DNA of 64,000 nt from Glycine soja. Its lineage: Eukaryota > Streptophyta > Magnoliopsida > Fabales > Fabaceae. Location: NCBI RefSeq assembly GCF_004193775.1, contig NC_041008.1, positions 12,667,731-12,731,730 on the forward strand, in the 5' to 3' direction. Below the pieces are notes generated by a model. The model had not been told where the DNA came from, made no database searches, and saw only the letters and a list, made by a program, of their open reading frames with translations. Shown here one piece after another: positions 1-12,186 of this stretch (positions within the stretch are counted from its first letter, which is position 1; the number at the start of each line of letters is the position of its first letter). Both the position numbers and the translations under genes were made by a program.

Positions 1-5
1 GCTAA

Positions 6-836
6 TATACTAGGTTCATTTATGTTCCTTCACCTCACATAAGTGAAAGACTTTGCAATGCACTAGTTGAATGTTTGCTGGATTGGAACATTGATACAAA
101 ATTGTCCACTATCACTTTGGATAATTGTAGTACAAATGATTGCATGATTGAAAAAATTAAGAATAAGTTGCAATTAGGCACTTTAATTAAGGAAGGAGCG
201 TTTCTTCACATGCGTTGTTGTGCACATATCTTAAATTTGATAGTAAAAGATGGTTTAGGAGTTGTGAAGGATGGAGTGGAAAAAATTCGAGATAGTGTAG
301 CATATTGGATTGCAACACCTAAAAGGCTGGAAAAATTTCAAGATACTGCTAAACAATTGCGAATCCCTTGCACCAAAAAGTTGAGTTTAGATTGTCCAAC
401 TAGATGGAATTCAACTTACAAGATGCTTGATGTTGAAATATCATATAAGGATGTGTTTTCCCGATTAAAGCAGCGTGAAACTCAATACTCTTGTTTTCCA
501 AGTGATTCACAATGGGAATTTGCAAAGGAAGTGTGTAAGAGGTTGGCCATATTTAATGATATTACAGAAATGATTTGTGGTACAAAATATCCAACTGCCA
601 ACATTTATTTTCCTCAAATTTGTGAGATCAAGATGGCTTTATCTGAATGGGTCAATTCCCCTAATGAAGTGATTCAAAATATAGCAGAAAAGATGTTACA
701 AAAATTTGATTCTTATTGGAGTGTTATTCATGTGATCATGGGAGTTGCTACTGTTTTAGATCCAAGATACAAAATGGAGTTGCTTGAGTTTTACTTTGAA
801 TCAAATGTTAGAAGTGTTTTAAATACTTTTAATTAA
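6..836 (+). pseudogene. hAT-family transposase fragment (5' cut by window, C-terminus missing)
   Basis: The frame is open from base 6, after a TAA at 3-5, to a stop at 836. No convincing ATG is needed because the homologous reading already runs from about base 12. Motifs typical of plant hAT (zf-BED/RICESLEEPER-like) transposases appear in order: TLDNCSTND, the catalytic-region block RCCAHILNLIV, DCPTRWNSTY, and ATVLDPRYKM near the end. The N-terminal BED zinc finger would lie upstream of the window. After LDPRYKMELLEFYFE the sequence leaves the family and stops, so the C-terminal hAT dimerisation region is absent. Another element begins about 45 bp further on. Family assignment is firm from the motifs. 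Loss of function is inferred from the missing C-terminus. Confidence 0.85.
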
Positions 837-880
837 TATTTGAATTTTTATTCCTTTTATTATTAATACATATATGTATG

Positions 881-3306
881 GGGTAGAGGGTGTCACAGTG
901 TTCCCATGTCCTCTAGCATCAGGTTCTTTATAGTCATTTACCTATTCAGCTGCTCCCACGAACACAAGGTTCGAGATCATCACGGGATCCAAACACAAAT
1001 AGCACACCGGGAGTGAGTTATCACATTCCTAACTAATGAAGAGTAACAAGACAACATGTAAGTATAAATATCATAAAAAAACATAAAACTTACTTAACAT
1101 AGCTCACATCATTTCATTACTTTGTCACCCAACATCATATCATAACACAACACGTTTCATTCATTTTCACAACATTCACGTACTTAAGGATCAACACACA
1201 ATATCACCAAGTCAATCAATATCGATCAATACATAAGCGTTATGCAACATATACACTAAGACTCAATGCTATATGCAATGCGGTACCATGTCAGTGAAAA
1301 ACCTCGTCGGGCGCCTAGGAGTACATGATAATACAAACCACACACTAGCAAGTTTGGTCACTCTCACTGGGTAAGAACATAGGGAGACCAGTCAGGGTCA
1401 CAATGTTTTGCGAGAATGCTCTACCCATATGGGATCAACATAAGCTTAAAGGAGCACTCAAACCGGGTGACCCCCAAGGCCTACACTCCGAAGAGTCTGT
1501 CAGGGTCTCTCCCTCCTGATTCAGGTCCAACCCAGAAAACATTTTAGCACACAGACTCTATCTATGAACTATACAAAACACACGACTCCTAAGTTGTTCT
1601 CAAAATAGTTTTAACTCATCGCTCTTTAAGGGTCTTAGTATTAACTCGTCGCCCTTAAAGGGTCTTAGCATTAACTCGTCGCCCTAAAAGGTACTAAGCA
1701 TTAACTCCTCACCCTTAAAGGGACTTAGCATTAACTCCTCGCCCTTAAAGGGTCTTAGGATTAACTCCTCGCCCTTAAAGGGTCTTATGATCGTGTGATT
1801 GTATAATTCATAGTTCACAACTCAATGCACACAACATCTCAATGCACATATATATCTCAATCATATAAATATTTAATTTATCACTTACACTCGATCTTAA
1901 TCACAATGGTATAATTTCAATTTAATACGTTATCACACCTCATGAATCATATACACTTTACCTATGAACTATGCAATACACACAACTACTCAATTGTTTT
2001 TCAAAATCATTTTATCTCGTCGAGTTCCCACAGTGGATCCCATCACAATATTCGCCCCCCTTAAAGAGTCTTACAATTGTGTGATTGTACAGTTCATAAC
2101 TCACAACTCAATACACACATCTCAATACATATTTATTTCACCATTCATCATAGGTTTAATTTATTACATACTCACAATTTGAATCACCATTTCATAATCT
2201 CACTATAACAATTTATACAAAAGGTTTATCACAACATGGGCAGTAAAACCCCTCAAATAATTTCACACAATTATATCAAAATTATGGGTCAAAACACAAA
2301 ACATCAAGAGCACTCAAGTTTATCAATTAATTCTTATCAGAATATCAATTGGTACGTAAGGACAATAATATTGTATTTATAATTGTAAAGGAAAATTATA
2401 ATTTAATAAACACCCCAAAATAAATTCCAATTTAATCCTCTAAGTATCCTTATACATGTTCTCACTAATCCCCAATTATAAATAACTCATCTCTTACCTC
2501 TAAGCGGGCTCACGTATCTTCCGACAGTGAAAGCAGAATCTCTAGAAATTTTCTGAGATTCCTCAATTTTTTCTTCTAGTTGCTTTGATAGGGTTCCCAA
2601 ACATTAGAGAGAAGGAGAAGGGATTGAAGCCTCCATTTTGTACTATCTTCGTGAGATTCTGTTTACTCTCTTTGTGGATATTATTTCGCAAATCCCAACG
2701 GTGAACTTGTGCGGAATTTAATCTTGAACAACATATCAATATTTCAAGACAATCCAACGGTTAACAAGTTTGGGATCATAGTATTACCAGGATAGTTTTG
2801 GGTTTTTGCGGGAAAAGAAAAGGCTACGATGAGAAGTGTATTTCTCTCAATTCTGACTTGATTTCAGAATTCCCAACGGTGATAGTGCTCATAATTGAGT
2901 TGTGAACTTGGTGTTTAAATTTCACGATGATTCAACGGTGAATGATTTCGAGATCGTTGTTTTTCTGAGATAGGTTTGGTGGTCTGCGGGAAAAAGGGAG
3001 GGTTTTGGGAGGAGAAGGAGGAAAAACAAAAATGAGAAGAATGATTATTTATACCTAGGGTACTCACAACTTATTATTTATTCTATTTATTTATTTTTAT
3101 AATTTTATAAAAACAAACTATATTTTATTCTCTATCAAATGAATAAATAAAATACACTCTTTATTTTCTCTAAAATCATTATTTTAATTAATAAAGTTAT
3201 TTCTCCTTATTTATTTAATTATAAAAACCTTATCATTTTATAAAACTCTATTTATTTATAAATAATAGTCCTTTTTAATTTAGTCTACGAAAAATGGAAT
3301 GTTACA
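881..3306. mobile_element. LTR-like element, probably a solo LTR, flanked by GTATG
   Basis: A 2.43 kb block without a credible coding region. Identical GTATG pentamers flank it at 876-880 and 3307-3311. The right end reads TGGAATGTTACA, which on the minus strand is a normal LTR start (TGTAAC...). The left end (GGGTAGAGGGTGTCACA) does not give a clean CA terminus, so the exact left edge is uncertain. Inside are a six-copy 30-bp tandem array, a partial ~400-bp duplication (about 1561-1860 against 1961-2140), and two related blocks near 2690-2820 and 2870-3000 sharing 'cccaacggtga...gcgggaaaa'. A solo LTR of a Ty3/gypsy family is the best reading. A non-autonomous element is the alternative. Confidence 0.5.
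1611..1790 (+). repeat. 30-bp tandem array, 6 copies
   Basis: Six consecutive 30-bp units start at 1611, 1641, 1671, 1701, 1731 and 1761. Each has the form TTAACTCSTCGCCCTTAAAG followed by GGTCTTAGCA, with few differences. Each unit contains the self-complementary core CCCTTAAAGGG. A degenerate trace occurs near 2013-2075. Confidence 0.9.
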
Positions 3307-3311
3307 GTATG

Positions 3312-3712
3312 CAATTAAAAAAAGAAACGAAGTGTATGTATGCAAATAGGAATATGAGATTTATGATAAAAAAACAAAAGTAGATAAAAATAAAATTAAT
3401 TTAGTAAGTTTTAAAAGAAATAATATATAATTATTACAAGATGGTTTAATAAAAAAAGATAAAATTTAAGTATAATATTAAATTCAATATTATTTAATTA
3501 TTTTAATATTTATTCCTAATAGAAAAGTTATTTAAAATTTTATATTATTGGCTATACTTAAATTCAACATCAAGGAATTTAAACCAGTTAGTTAAATAAT
3601 GTGTGTTAATTGTTATAAACTCCTTAACACCAAAGTTTGATTCTTATGATGATAAACAATGTGGTTTTTTAAAAATAAAATAAAAATATAAGTACATTTT
3701 TTATATGAAAAT
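3312..3712. other. AT-rich spacer without recognisable features
   Basis: Highly AT-rich sequence with frequent stops in all frames. I see no gene, RNA or bounded element. Confidence 0.6.
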
Positions 3713-4358
3713 AATGTAAATATCTATAGTAACTACTATTGTTATTAATATTTAATTTCTCTCTTTTATATTTGTTTATTATCATCATCCATAATAGAGA
3801 CGGGATAGAGACGATGTTAGGAAAGAATAAGGAATAACAAACAATCTCGTGATACTTCATTGTCATGCTTATCTTAACTATAATTTATATATTTTTTATA
3901 AATAATTATATATAAACATAATATTTAATACTATTTATTTTTTTAATTTTTAAGTTTAATTTTGTCTTCTAAATTTAAAAAATACTTTGATTTGTTCTCA
4001 TGTTTTTATTAAATCATTTATCATATGATATTGTCAAGTTGATGCTCCAAATTAGTCTTATAATTGTTCTTTAATATATTTATCATGAACGCATTTCACT
4101 ATGTTAGTCATTTTAGATTTTTACTTTATAATTTAGTCTTTTGTAAATAATATACTAACATCATATCTAACAACAATAACCTCAATAAAATTAAACATGT
4201 ATTTCATTGTTTATAAAAGTTTAAAATATGAATAACCAAGGATATCATCAAAGCTAAATAGGCAATGTTATCTTATAAAATATATTATATATTTCAAACA
4301 TACTAGTTTTTATTCTCATTAAATAAGTTCTACACAATTACAATTATATTATGTTAGT
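3713..4358 (+). repeat. Tandem unit, copy 1 of 3 (~640 bp)
   Basis: Begins near 'tatctatagtaactactatt', runs through 'aggaataacaaacaatctc' and 'tgtcatgcttatcttaac', and ends near 'aataagttctacacaatta'. The same succession recurs in copies 2 and 3. A MULE is inserted at its right end. No coding potential is seen. Confidence 0.8.
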
Positions 4359-5419
4359 GAGTAAAGTACCAAATTAGTCCCTCACTTTTAGAGGTGTTGT
4401 CAATTTGGTCCCTGAGATTTAAAAAATATCAAAATGAGCATCGACTTTACATTCCGTTTGCCACGTTAATCTCTGCAATTAGTAGTCTCCTAACACCGTT
4501 ACTCCGTTAGTAAATGTGTGATGTGGCACGTTAAGTGTCACCTGGACGCACACATGGCAACTGTAATTGAGAAATAAGCAATGCCACGTCATAGGAACTA
4601 ATATGACATAATTTTAAATGTTATATTGGAAAATGAAGATTCAATTTTTGTATATAGTGTCAAATTGATCCCTAATAGTTTTCAGTCTAATTGAAAACGT
4701 GATGAATTCCCTCTCACTATTTTCTCCCTCCTATGGTTGAAGGATAGCGTTCATGTGCTAGGTCCATGTTGATCATCGCTCTCCCAGTGGTGGTAGCTGC
4801 CGTTCTTCGTCACCCTTCACTGTTCATTGACGCAAACAATGCTTTTGTGTGTTCCACGTCGATCATTGTCACCCTCTAGTGTTGATTGACGCAATCGGTG
4901 CTTTTCAGTAGAGGTAAGGGTTTTGTTTTTCACTGCATTTGGTCTTCTCGTGTTGAATCAGTGTACTTGAACCGACACTATATCATTCAAACATGTTATT
5001 GTTTGTGTTTAAACCGTTGGAGTGGTTTTTGAGAGTGAAGGGTTTGGGATTTTGGTTTGAGAGTATAAGTAAGAGGAAAAATGGAATGAAAGCATGAATG
5101 TTAAAGTAGCCGTTAGGGTTTTAACATTTTCGGGAAAAATATGATCACTTAAATTATGTCATTTTAGTCTCTTTAATGTCAATTTAGTCCCTCCTTACGT
5201 GGCAAGTATAAGAAATTGATGTGGAAGTTCCACATGTCGTCCAGGTGGCACTTAACGTGCCACATCACACATTTACTAACGGTGTTAAGAGACTACTAAC
5301 GGCAGGGACTAACGTGGCAAACGGAATGTAAAATCGATGATCATTTTGACATTTTTTAAATCTCAGGGACCAAATTGACAGCGCCTCCAAAAGTGAGGGA
5401 CTAATTTGGTACTTTACTC
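4359..5419. mobile_element. Non-autonomous Mutator-like element (MULE), 1.06 kb, with long TIRs
   Basis: Terminal inverted repeats of roughly 190-200 bp start GAGTAAAGTACCAAATTAGT at the left and end with its complement at the right. The inner arms match through 'cgtttgccacgtta' and the segment around 'taaatgtgtgatgtggcac'. A direct repeat TTATGTTAGT (4349-4358 and 5420-5429) flanks the element. A target duplication of 9-10 bp with long TIRs is diagnostic of Mutator-like elements. The interior (about 4690-5120) is less AT-rich and could be captured host sequence, but I cannot name a source. No transposase is present. Confidence 0.85.
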
Positions 5420-6059
5420 TTATGTTAGTACATATGGTAGTTATTATTGTTATTAATATTCATTTTCTCTATTCTATATTTGTTTATTATATTCGTCAAT
5501 AATCAGGGACGAGATGAAGACCAGGTTAGGAAACAAGAATAAGGAATAACATACAATCTCTTCCTCCATTGTCATGCTTATGTTAACCATCATTTATATA
5601 TATATTTTTTAGCAAATAACTATATATAAACATCATATTAAATACTTTTTTCAAATTTTTGGGTTTAATTTTGTTTTCTAAATTTAAAAAAAAAATACTT
5701 TGACTTGTTCTCATGTTTTTATTAAATCATTTATTACATGACATTGCCAAGCTGATACTCCAAATCAGTCTTGCAATTGTTCTTCAATATATTTATCATG
5801 AATGCATTTTTATATGTTAGTCGTTTTAGATTTTTACTGCATAGTTTCGTTTTTAGTAAATAATATACTAATAACATATCTAACAATAATAACCTCAATA
5901 AAATTAAATATGTATTTTGTTTATAAATTTTTAAAACATGAATAACCTTGAATATCATCAAAGCTAATAGACAGTGTTATTTTATAAAATATATTATATA
6001 TTTCAATCATATTAGTTTTGGTTCTCATTAAGTAAGTTATACCCCATTACAGTTATACT
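5420..6059 (+). repeat. Tandem unit, copy 2 of 3
   Basis: Parallels copy 1, with shared stretches such as 'gttaggaaacaagaataagg', 'cttgttctcatgtttttatt' and 'atatattatatatttcaa'. It runs directly into copy 3. Confidence 0.8.
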
Positions 6060-6705
6060 ATGTAAGTATCTATGGTAATTATTAGTGTTATTAATATTCA
6101 TTTTCTCTATTCTACATTTGTTTATTATGTTCCTCAAGAATCAGCGACGCGATGAAGACCATGTTAGGAAACAAGAATAAGGAATAACATACAATCTCTT
6201 GTACTTCATTGTCATGCTTATCTTAACCATCATTTATATATATTTTTAGAAAATAAGTATATATAAACATTAGATTAAATACTTTTTTTAAAAAAATTGG
6301 GTTTAATTTTGTTTTCCAATATTTTTTTAAAATACTTTGATTTGTTCTCATGTTTTTATTAAATCATTTATCACATGAAATTGCCAAGATGATACTCCAA
6401 ATTAGTCTTCCAATTGTTCTTCAATATATTTATCATGAATGCATTTCAATATGTTAGTCGTTTTAGATTTTTACTTCGTAATTTAATCTTTTATAAATAA
6501 TATACTAACAACCTATCTAACAACAATGACCTCAATAAAATTAAATATGTATTTCATTGTTTATAAAATTTTAAAACATGAATATCATCGAATCTAAATA
6601 GACGGTGTTATTTTATAAAATATATTATATATTTCAATCATATTAGTTTTGGTTCTCAATTAATAAGTTTTATACGGTTACAATTAAATGTATACAATTA
6701 TACTA
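6060..6705 (+). repeat. Tandem unit, copy 3 of 3
   Basis: Starts 'tgtaagtatctatggtaatt' and parallels copy 2 along its whole length. It degrades after 'ttttatacggttacaatta'. Confidence 0.8.
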
Positions 6706-6740
6706 TATGTAATTGTATACAATTTTATAAAATATATTAT

Positions 6741-6870
6741 ATAGATACTTACATAGTATAATTGTAACAAGGTATAACTTACTTAATAAGATCCAAAACT
6801 AGTATTAAATTTTGACCTTATGCATATCATTTTATAAAATATATTATATATTTCAATCATATTAGATTTT
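6741..6870 (-). repeat. Inverted fragment of the copy 2/copy 3 junction plus a short direct remnant
   Basis: 6741-6800 is the reverse complement of the junction between tandem copies 2 and 3 ('agtaagttatacc...tatgtaagtatctat'). It is followed at 6828-6865 by a direct remnant of the unit ('ttataaaatatattatatat'). Confidence 0.7.
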
Positions 6871-6949
6871 CACCTTATGCATATCATTTTTTCACCCAAC
6901 AAAATATTCTCTAAGTTCTGCAATGGAAGCGAAGGCAAGGTCCCAGGGT

Positions 6950-7160
6950 TAGAGCTCTGATACCATATTAGATTTCATCTTTAAACCAATTGACTTTAAG
7001 TGAAGTTGCCCAACATATATATAAGCTGCACTCTAAGGATTGAGGCAGCCGATGTGGGACTTGGGTATTTCCGAATAATCTTCTTCTTCATTTCAACCTT
7101 TACTTATTGTACTGAGTGCTCATAATTGATGAACCACAAGGACTGATATTAGTTTTCTCC
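6950..7160 (-). mobile_element. Retrotransposon LTR/primer-binding-site remnant, possibly TRIM-like
   Basis: The minus strand contains TGGTATCAGAGCTC (6951-6964), matching the initiator-Met tRNA primer-binding site used by many plant LTR elements. On its upstream side on that strand is a short sequence with the LTR-like phrase 'gatgtgggacttgggtatt'. No coding region, second LTR or target duplication was found, so this is a small-element remnant at best. Confidence 0.45.
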
Positions 7161-7615
7161 TACAACAAGAATCATAATAAAGTAACAATAGAAAGGAGAA
7201 AAAAAATAAAAATGGAAAGCCCACAACACATTGGATTATGAACATCGCACACAATTTTAGGCTTTTATCTCTCTCTTACTATTCTAGTGTTGACCTGAAT
7301 GAACACCGCACACACAATATTTCAACACCAAATCCCCATATAAAAACCCTACAAACTAAAATTAATACTCAACCAGAAATCTAGTCGAAAAAAAATGCCA
7401 TTAGAATATATCAAGTATAATAATAATACAGTGAAAGCACAAAGCATAGTCTAAGAACGCCCATAAACCTTGAAATTGATATCAATCACATAATAAAAGA
7501 ATGGAAAAATAAATTAACAACAAAAATCAACAATCAAGCGAATAGAAAAGATATCAGCCGGAAGCGATAATATCACAATAAGAATTACGGCCGTTATTGA
7601 TGCAAAGATGAAAGT
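7161..7615. other. Spacer before the large MULE
   Basis: AT-rich sequence without long open frames, repeats or recognisable motifs. It ends at the target site of the 11.5 kb element. Confidence 0.5.
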
Positions 7616-7625
7616 TATATATGTC

Positions 7626-7705
7626 GGCAAATTTACTATAGAGGGTCACCTTTACAAATTATTTACGTAAAGAGGTCTCTTTTCTAAATATTTACGAAGG
7701 GGGTC
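7626..7705 (+). repeat. Left TIR of the large MULE
   Basis: Pairs with the reverse complement of 19088-19167. Conserved blocks include GGCAAATTTACT, AGAGGGTCAC, TTTACAAATTATTTACGTAA and GTCTCTTTTCTAA. This end would carry the transposase-binding site and probably the mudrA promoter (inference from MuDR). Confidence 0.9.
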
Positions 7706-7789
7706 AATTTTTGAATGGAAGCCGCCACCAGCAATTGCGATACCACTGATACCGCCATCAGAAGTGGCGAGAATGGTGCTGACATGGCT

Positions 7790-7975
7790 GGGTGCCGCCA
7801 GCACCAACAGCGATACACCCCATGCCGCCAATACCAATGGCGGGACATGTGCCAATGTGGACAGTCCCGCCATTGGCTCCTGCGAGACCCCTAGAAAGCC
7901 CATGCCGCCAATACCAATGGCGGGACATGTGCCAACGTGGACAGTCCCGCCATTGGCTCCTGCGTGACCAAGGTG
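7790..7975 (+). repeat. GC-rich subterminal repeat with 13-bp hairpin arms (2 copies)
   Basis: A 64-bp segment occurs at 7821-7884 and 7901-7964 (period 80) with a single base change. Each copy holds CCAATGGCGGGAC and its exact complement GTCCCGCCATTGG about 15 bp apart, so each can form a 13-bp stem. Open frames crossing here on both strands are by-products of the GC-rich repeat, not genes. Confidence 0.85.
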
Positions 7976-8189
7976 GACGTCAATCAATCAACCTTTTAAC
8001 TAGGGCGCTGTTCTTGCATTGCAGGAGGTTAGGGCATTCAGGCTAGGCATGCAGCATATCACATGCATTGCAGGTTATAGGTTAGGGCATTCAGGCTAGG
8101 CATGCAGGAGGTCACATGCATACAGTTTTGCTTTAATGGCGTGTAAATTTACGTTGCAGATCACATGCATGCTTCAGCTTTGGTGTAAA

Positions 8190-9397
8190 TTTTCTTTAAA
8201 TAGAGCACTTGCAAAATTTGATACTCAGCACTTGCAAAATTTGACACTAAAGAGAGTAACAAAGTAGTGTGAAGAGAGAAAGAAAGGCTTTCGTTTTGCT
8301 TGAAGTTTGTTGATTCTATAGTAAGAATATTTTGTATTTATTTAAAGAAAGCCTTCTTTCCTTTTGTTTATTTATCATGTACAAATTTTTTATTTTGAAG
8401 TAATAAATTTTGTGGTTAGAATCAAATTTGAAGCTCAAATTTAAGTGTATTAATTTTGTGAATTAGATTTTTTATTTAAAAATTATTAGCAGTAATTATT
8501 TGTAAGCCTTTTTTTTATGGTTTTTGCGTCTGAAATTTTTTTAAGTGTAACCCTTCCATTTTGTGTCTGAAATTTTTTTGAAGTTGAGGAATTTTTCATA
8601 AATTATTTAATTAGAGTAATTTTTTTTAGAATAAAGTATGAATGTGTAGTTTAAGTTTAATAGAGCAAGCAAATAAATATTTTTATTTGTATCATTGACA
8701 AAATATTTAATTGAAGTAATAATTTTTTTTTGTTAGACTAAAATTTGAAGGTAAAGTTTAAGTGTATTAACTTTTTGAATTAGAATTTTTATTTTAAAAT
8801 TAGTATGAGTAATTATTTGTAATCCTCTTTGTTCATGGTTTTTGTGGCTTAGAAATTTGATGTGTGACCCTTCCGGTTATAAAATTTTGTTGATGTTATT
8901 TGTGAGTTAAAAATATTTAGAGGTGACTCTTGAAGTTTTGGAAGTTAAGGAATTTTTTTTGAATTATTTAATTGGAGTAATAATTTTTTTGTTAGAATGA
9001 CGTATCAATGTCTACTTTAAGTTTAATAGAGGAAGCAAATAAATTTTTTTATTTTTATCATTCATAAAATATTTAATTGAAGTAATAATTGTTTTATTTA
9101 GAAACAAATTTTAACGTGAAGTTTAAGCATATTAATTTTTGTAATTAGGTTTTTTACTTTGAAGTTATTTTTTAATATTTTTTAATTATTTACAAGCCTT
9201 TGTTCATGGGTGGACAGGCCTTACAAATAATTACCTAATTCCCTTCTAGTTTTTGAAGTTAGAATGGAATTTTAATCTGTAGTTTAAGTTTAAGTTTAAG
9301 TTTAAGTTAGTAGATGAAGCAAGCAAATACACTTATTTATTTTAAAACTATTGTTGTTATGATTAATTATTTTTAATTTTGTTCATGTAGGTATATC
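8190..9397 (+). promoter_or_regulatory. Leader region of the mudrA gene with a probable 5'UTR intron
   Basis: Around 8210-8320 is a leader-like segment with a short direct repeat ('agcacttgcaaaatttgaYac' twice). A good donor, CTATA|GTAAGAAT, lies at 8321 and an acceptor, TTCATGTAG, ends at 9390, eight bases before the ATG at 9398. The intervening ~1.07 kb is T-rich with internal similar blocks ('taattgaagtaataattg', 'aagtttaagtgtattaa'), as expected of a long leader intron. The transcription start was not located. Confidence 0.5.
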
Positions 9398-12186
9398 ATG
9401 AATTCAATTATTACAGTGTTGTATTTCAACGGAAGAGTATATGAAGACAATGATGATGTAATATTTGAAGGCAGTAAAAAGGCGATTTAGATTAAACGCG
9501 GAATTAGTTTCAATGCTTTGAAAAAAAATTTGGAGATAAGGTAAAGTTAGAAAATAATGAAATTATTTCTACTATAAGTTGTAGATTTTTAGTTTTAGGA
9601 AAATATGTTGCGTTGCAAATTTGTGATGACGAAGATGTTGAAACTATGATCAAAAGTTTTCAACAACAACAACAAATGTCAGTTCTAGAATTGTACGTAG
9701 AAAAGGATGTTGCTAGTGGTTCTATGTTTCATGCTGCAAATTCTGTTACGTCATGTGGACATAATGTATCTCATCATGAGTCGGAACTGCCAAGAAATAT
9801 AAGCAGTTTACATGATGATGAAGATGATGATGATGATTATCTTGCGTCTAACTCATACGTTGAAGAGTCTTTCGATGAAGGTGATAGTGTTGATGGAATA
9901 TCTGATACAGACGATGAAGTCACCGACATTGTTGAACCAGTTTCAATTGTTCACCCAACTGAAGGTAAATTTTATGAAATACAAAATTAGTTGAATACAT
10001 CTATCTTTTTATGAGAATTGTATTTAATGGTAACTAAATACGAGTAGTTTGTTGACGTGATTTTTTTTTGAAATTATTAGGTGTATCAGGAATTCAAAAT
10101 CCATTTTGGAATGATGCTTTGCATTATAATAATATCAATTGGAGTCATCTGGACGAGGAGGACATTTGTGGTTTGGACATGCCAACGACTTTTAATGTTG
10201 GACAAGAATTATATGTTGGCATGGATTTTGACAGTAAAGATGCGGTCAAAAATGCACTGAAACAATATGTGATGAAGGTGCATCAAAGTTTTAAGGTTGT
10301 TGAAATGAAATCACACAAATATATCGTTTGTTGCCCCAACAACAGTGCAGAGTCTCCTTGCCCTTTTTATATGAGGGCAATTTTATCTAAAAAAATAGAT
10401 GCATGGAAAGTGACACAATGGGGTGGACCACACACATGTCTAAATATGACTATGACACAAGACCATGAAAAGCTTGATTCAGATTTAATTGCGACTTGCG
10501 CAGTAGGTACGTTTTTTATGTTCATATTATCCTACTTTTGTGTTATTTGTTATTTTAATTTGTTATTTTATTTTATTATTTGAATTACAGGCATGATCAG
10601 AGAAGATCCATCAAAAAAAATTTCTTTAATTCAAGAAAGGATAAATAGTGAATTTTCCTATAAGGTTTCATACAGAAAAGCATGGATGGCGAAACAAAAG
10701 GCGATTGCAATTGAATATGGCGATTGGGAAGAGTCGTATGCGAAACTCTCGTCATGGCTAACACGCATGCAAAATCATTCTCCTGGCTCTTATTTTCAAA
10801 TACTACATGACGATTTTATTGTTGGTAATAGCGTGAGTCGCGAACATCGTGTGTTTCATAGAGTATTTTGGACATTTGGTCAATGTAAAGAGGCTTTTAA
10901 GTACTGTAAGCCAATCATACAAGTTGACGGCACACATTTATATGGGAAATACCGTGGGACCCTGTTAATGGCCACATCACAAGATGGAAATGGTGGTGTT
11001 CTTCCTCTAGCATTCGCCGTGGTCGAAGGTGAGACGTTAACAACATGGTCATGATTTTTGGCCCACTTGCGTGAACACGTCACAAATAAAAATGGAATTT
11101 GTCTAATATTTGATTGTCACGCGAGTATAAAGTCTGTTGTCGCTAACGAAACACTTGGTTAGCAACCTCCCCACGATTATCATGTGTACTGCGTCCGACA
11201 CATAGCGAGCAATTTTAATTGCAAATTCAACAACGCGAAACAAAAAGAGATGTTCAAGAAATTGGGTAAGGTTTATTTTATACATGAAGTTAATTTTAGT
11301 TTCATATCTACCTACAACTTTTGATGGTAACAAATTTGATGCAGCGTACACTCCTTGCAAGCATGTGTTTGATCAAAACTTAGAAAAATTTCGTCAATTG
11401 AGTCCAGCCATAGCAACATGGATTGATCGCATTTCAAAGGAAAAATGGAGCATGGCTTACGATACATCTGGATGAAGATATGGTTACATGACAACCAACC
11501 TCTCAGAATGTGTGAATAAGGTGTTGAAGGATTGTCGCAACATACCCAACAACGTTGGTCAAGTCAACATATAGCAGGTACCGAAAGTACTTTGTTGATC
11601 GTGGTCGCAAGCCCAAAGACAATTAAATGAAGGACAAGTATATTGTTCTAAGCTTGTTAAAGAACTTAGAAAAAATCAAGAACAAGCTTGTTCGCACATC
11701 GTCCGCATGTATGATATTCACTCCACAAGGTTTGAAGTAGAGGAGACCTTCAACCCTATAACGCAACGTGGCGGACAAAAGTGGGCAGTTAACTTGAATG
11801 GCCGTTATTGTCAATGCGGAAGTTATTCTACGCTTCACTATCCATGTTCACACATTATTGCAGCTTGTGGTTACGTGAGCATGAACTACTACCAATATAT
11901 AGATGTTGTTTACATGAATGAGCACATCTTAAAAGCATACTCCGCACAGTGGTGGCCTCTTGGGAATGAAGCGGCAATTCCTCCTTCTGATGAGGCATGG
12001 ACACTAATCCCTGACCCAACTAAAATTCATGCGAAAGGTCGGCCAAAATCAACAAGGATAAGGAATGAGATGGATTGGCTCGAACCATCTGACCACCGAC
12101 AAAAATGTAGTAGATGTGGAGCAGAAGGGCACAATAGGCACCGATGTCCAATGCAATATGACCGTGGGAGTAATTCATTTAATTGA
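9398..12186 (+). pseudogene. mudrA-type MULE transposase, decayed
   Basis: Probable exons are 9398-9964, 10081-10508, 10592-11265 and 11345-12186, with GT-AG junctions visible at each. In order: the N-terminal region of MURA-like proteins, an acidic stretch near 9810-9870, the MuDR DNA-binding-type segment (WKVTQWGGPHTC), the DDE core (QVDGTHLYGKYRG, then LIFDCHAS, then NLSECVN carrying the likely catalytic acids), a SWIM zinc finger (CQCG...HYPCSHI) and a C-terminal CCHC knuckle (KCSRCGAEGHNRHRCP). Breaks: TAG at 9488-9490, a probable 1-base loss in the A8 run at 9521-9528, TGA at 11052-11054, TAG at 11160-11162, TGA at 11473-11475, and two small deletions near 11550 and 11610 that cancel in frame. 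All four stops are one C:G to T:A change from the expected Gln, Trp, Trp and Arg codons. Confidence 0.9.

Noticed and set aside
7652..8046. Overlapping open frames on both strands near the left MULE end
   Set aside because: They follow the GC-rich 80-bp repeat, have no family motifs and mirror each other across strands.
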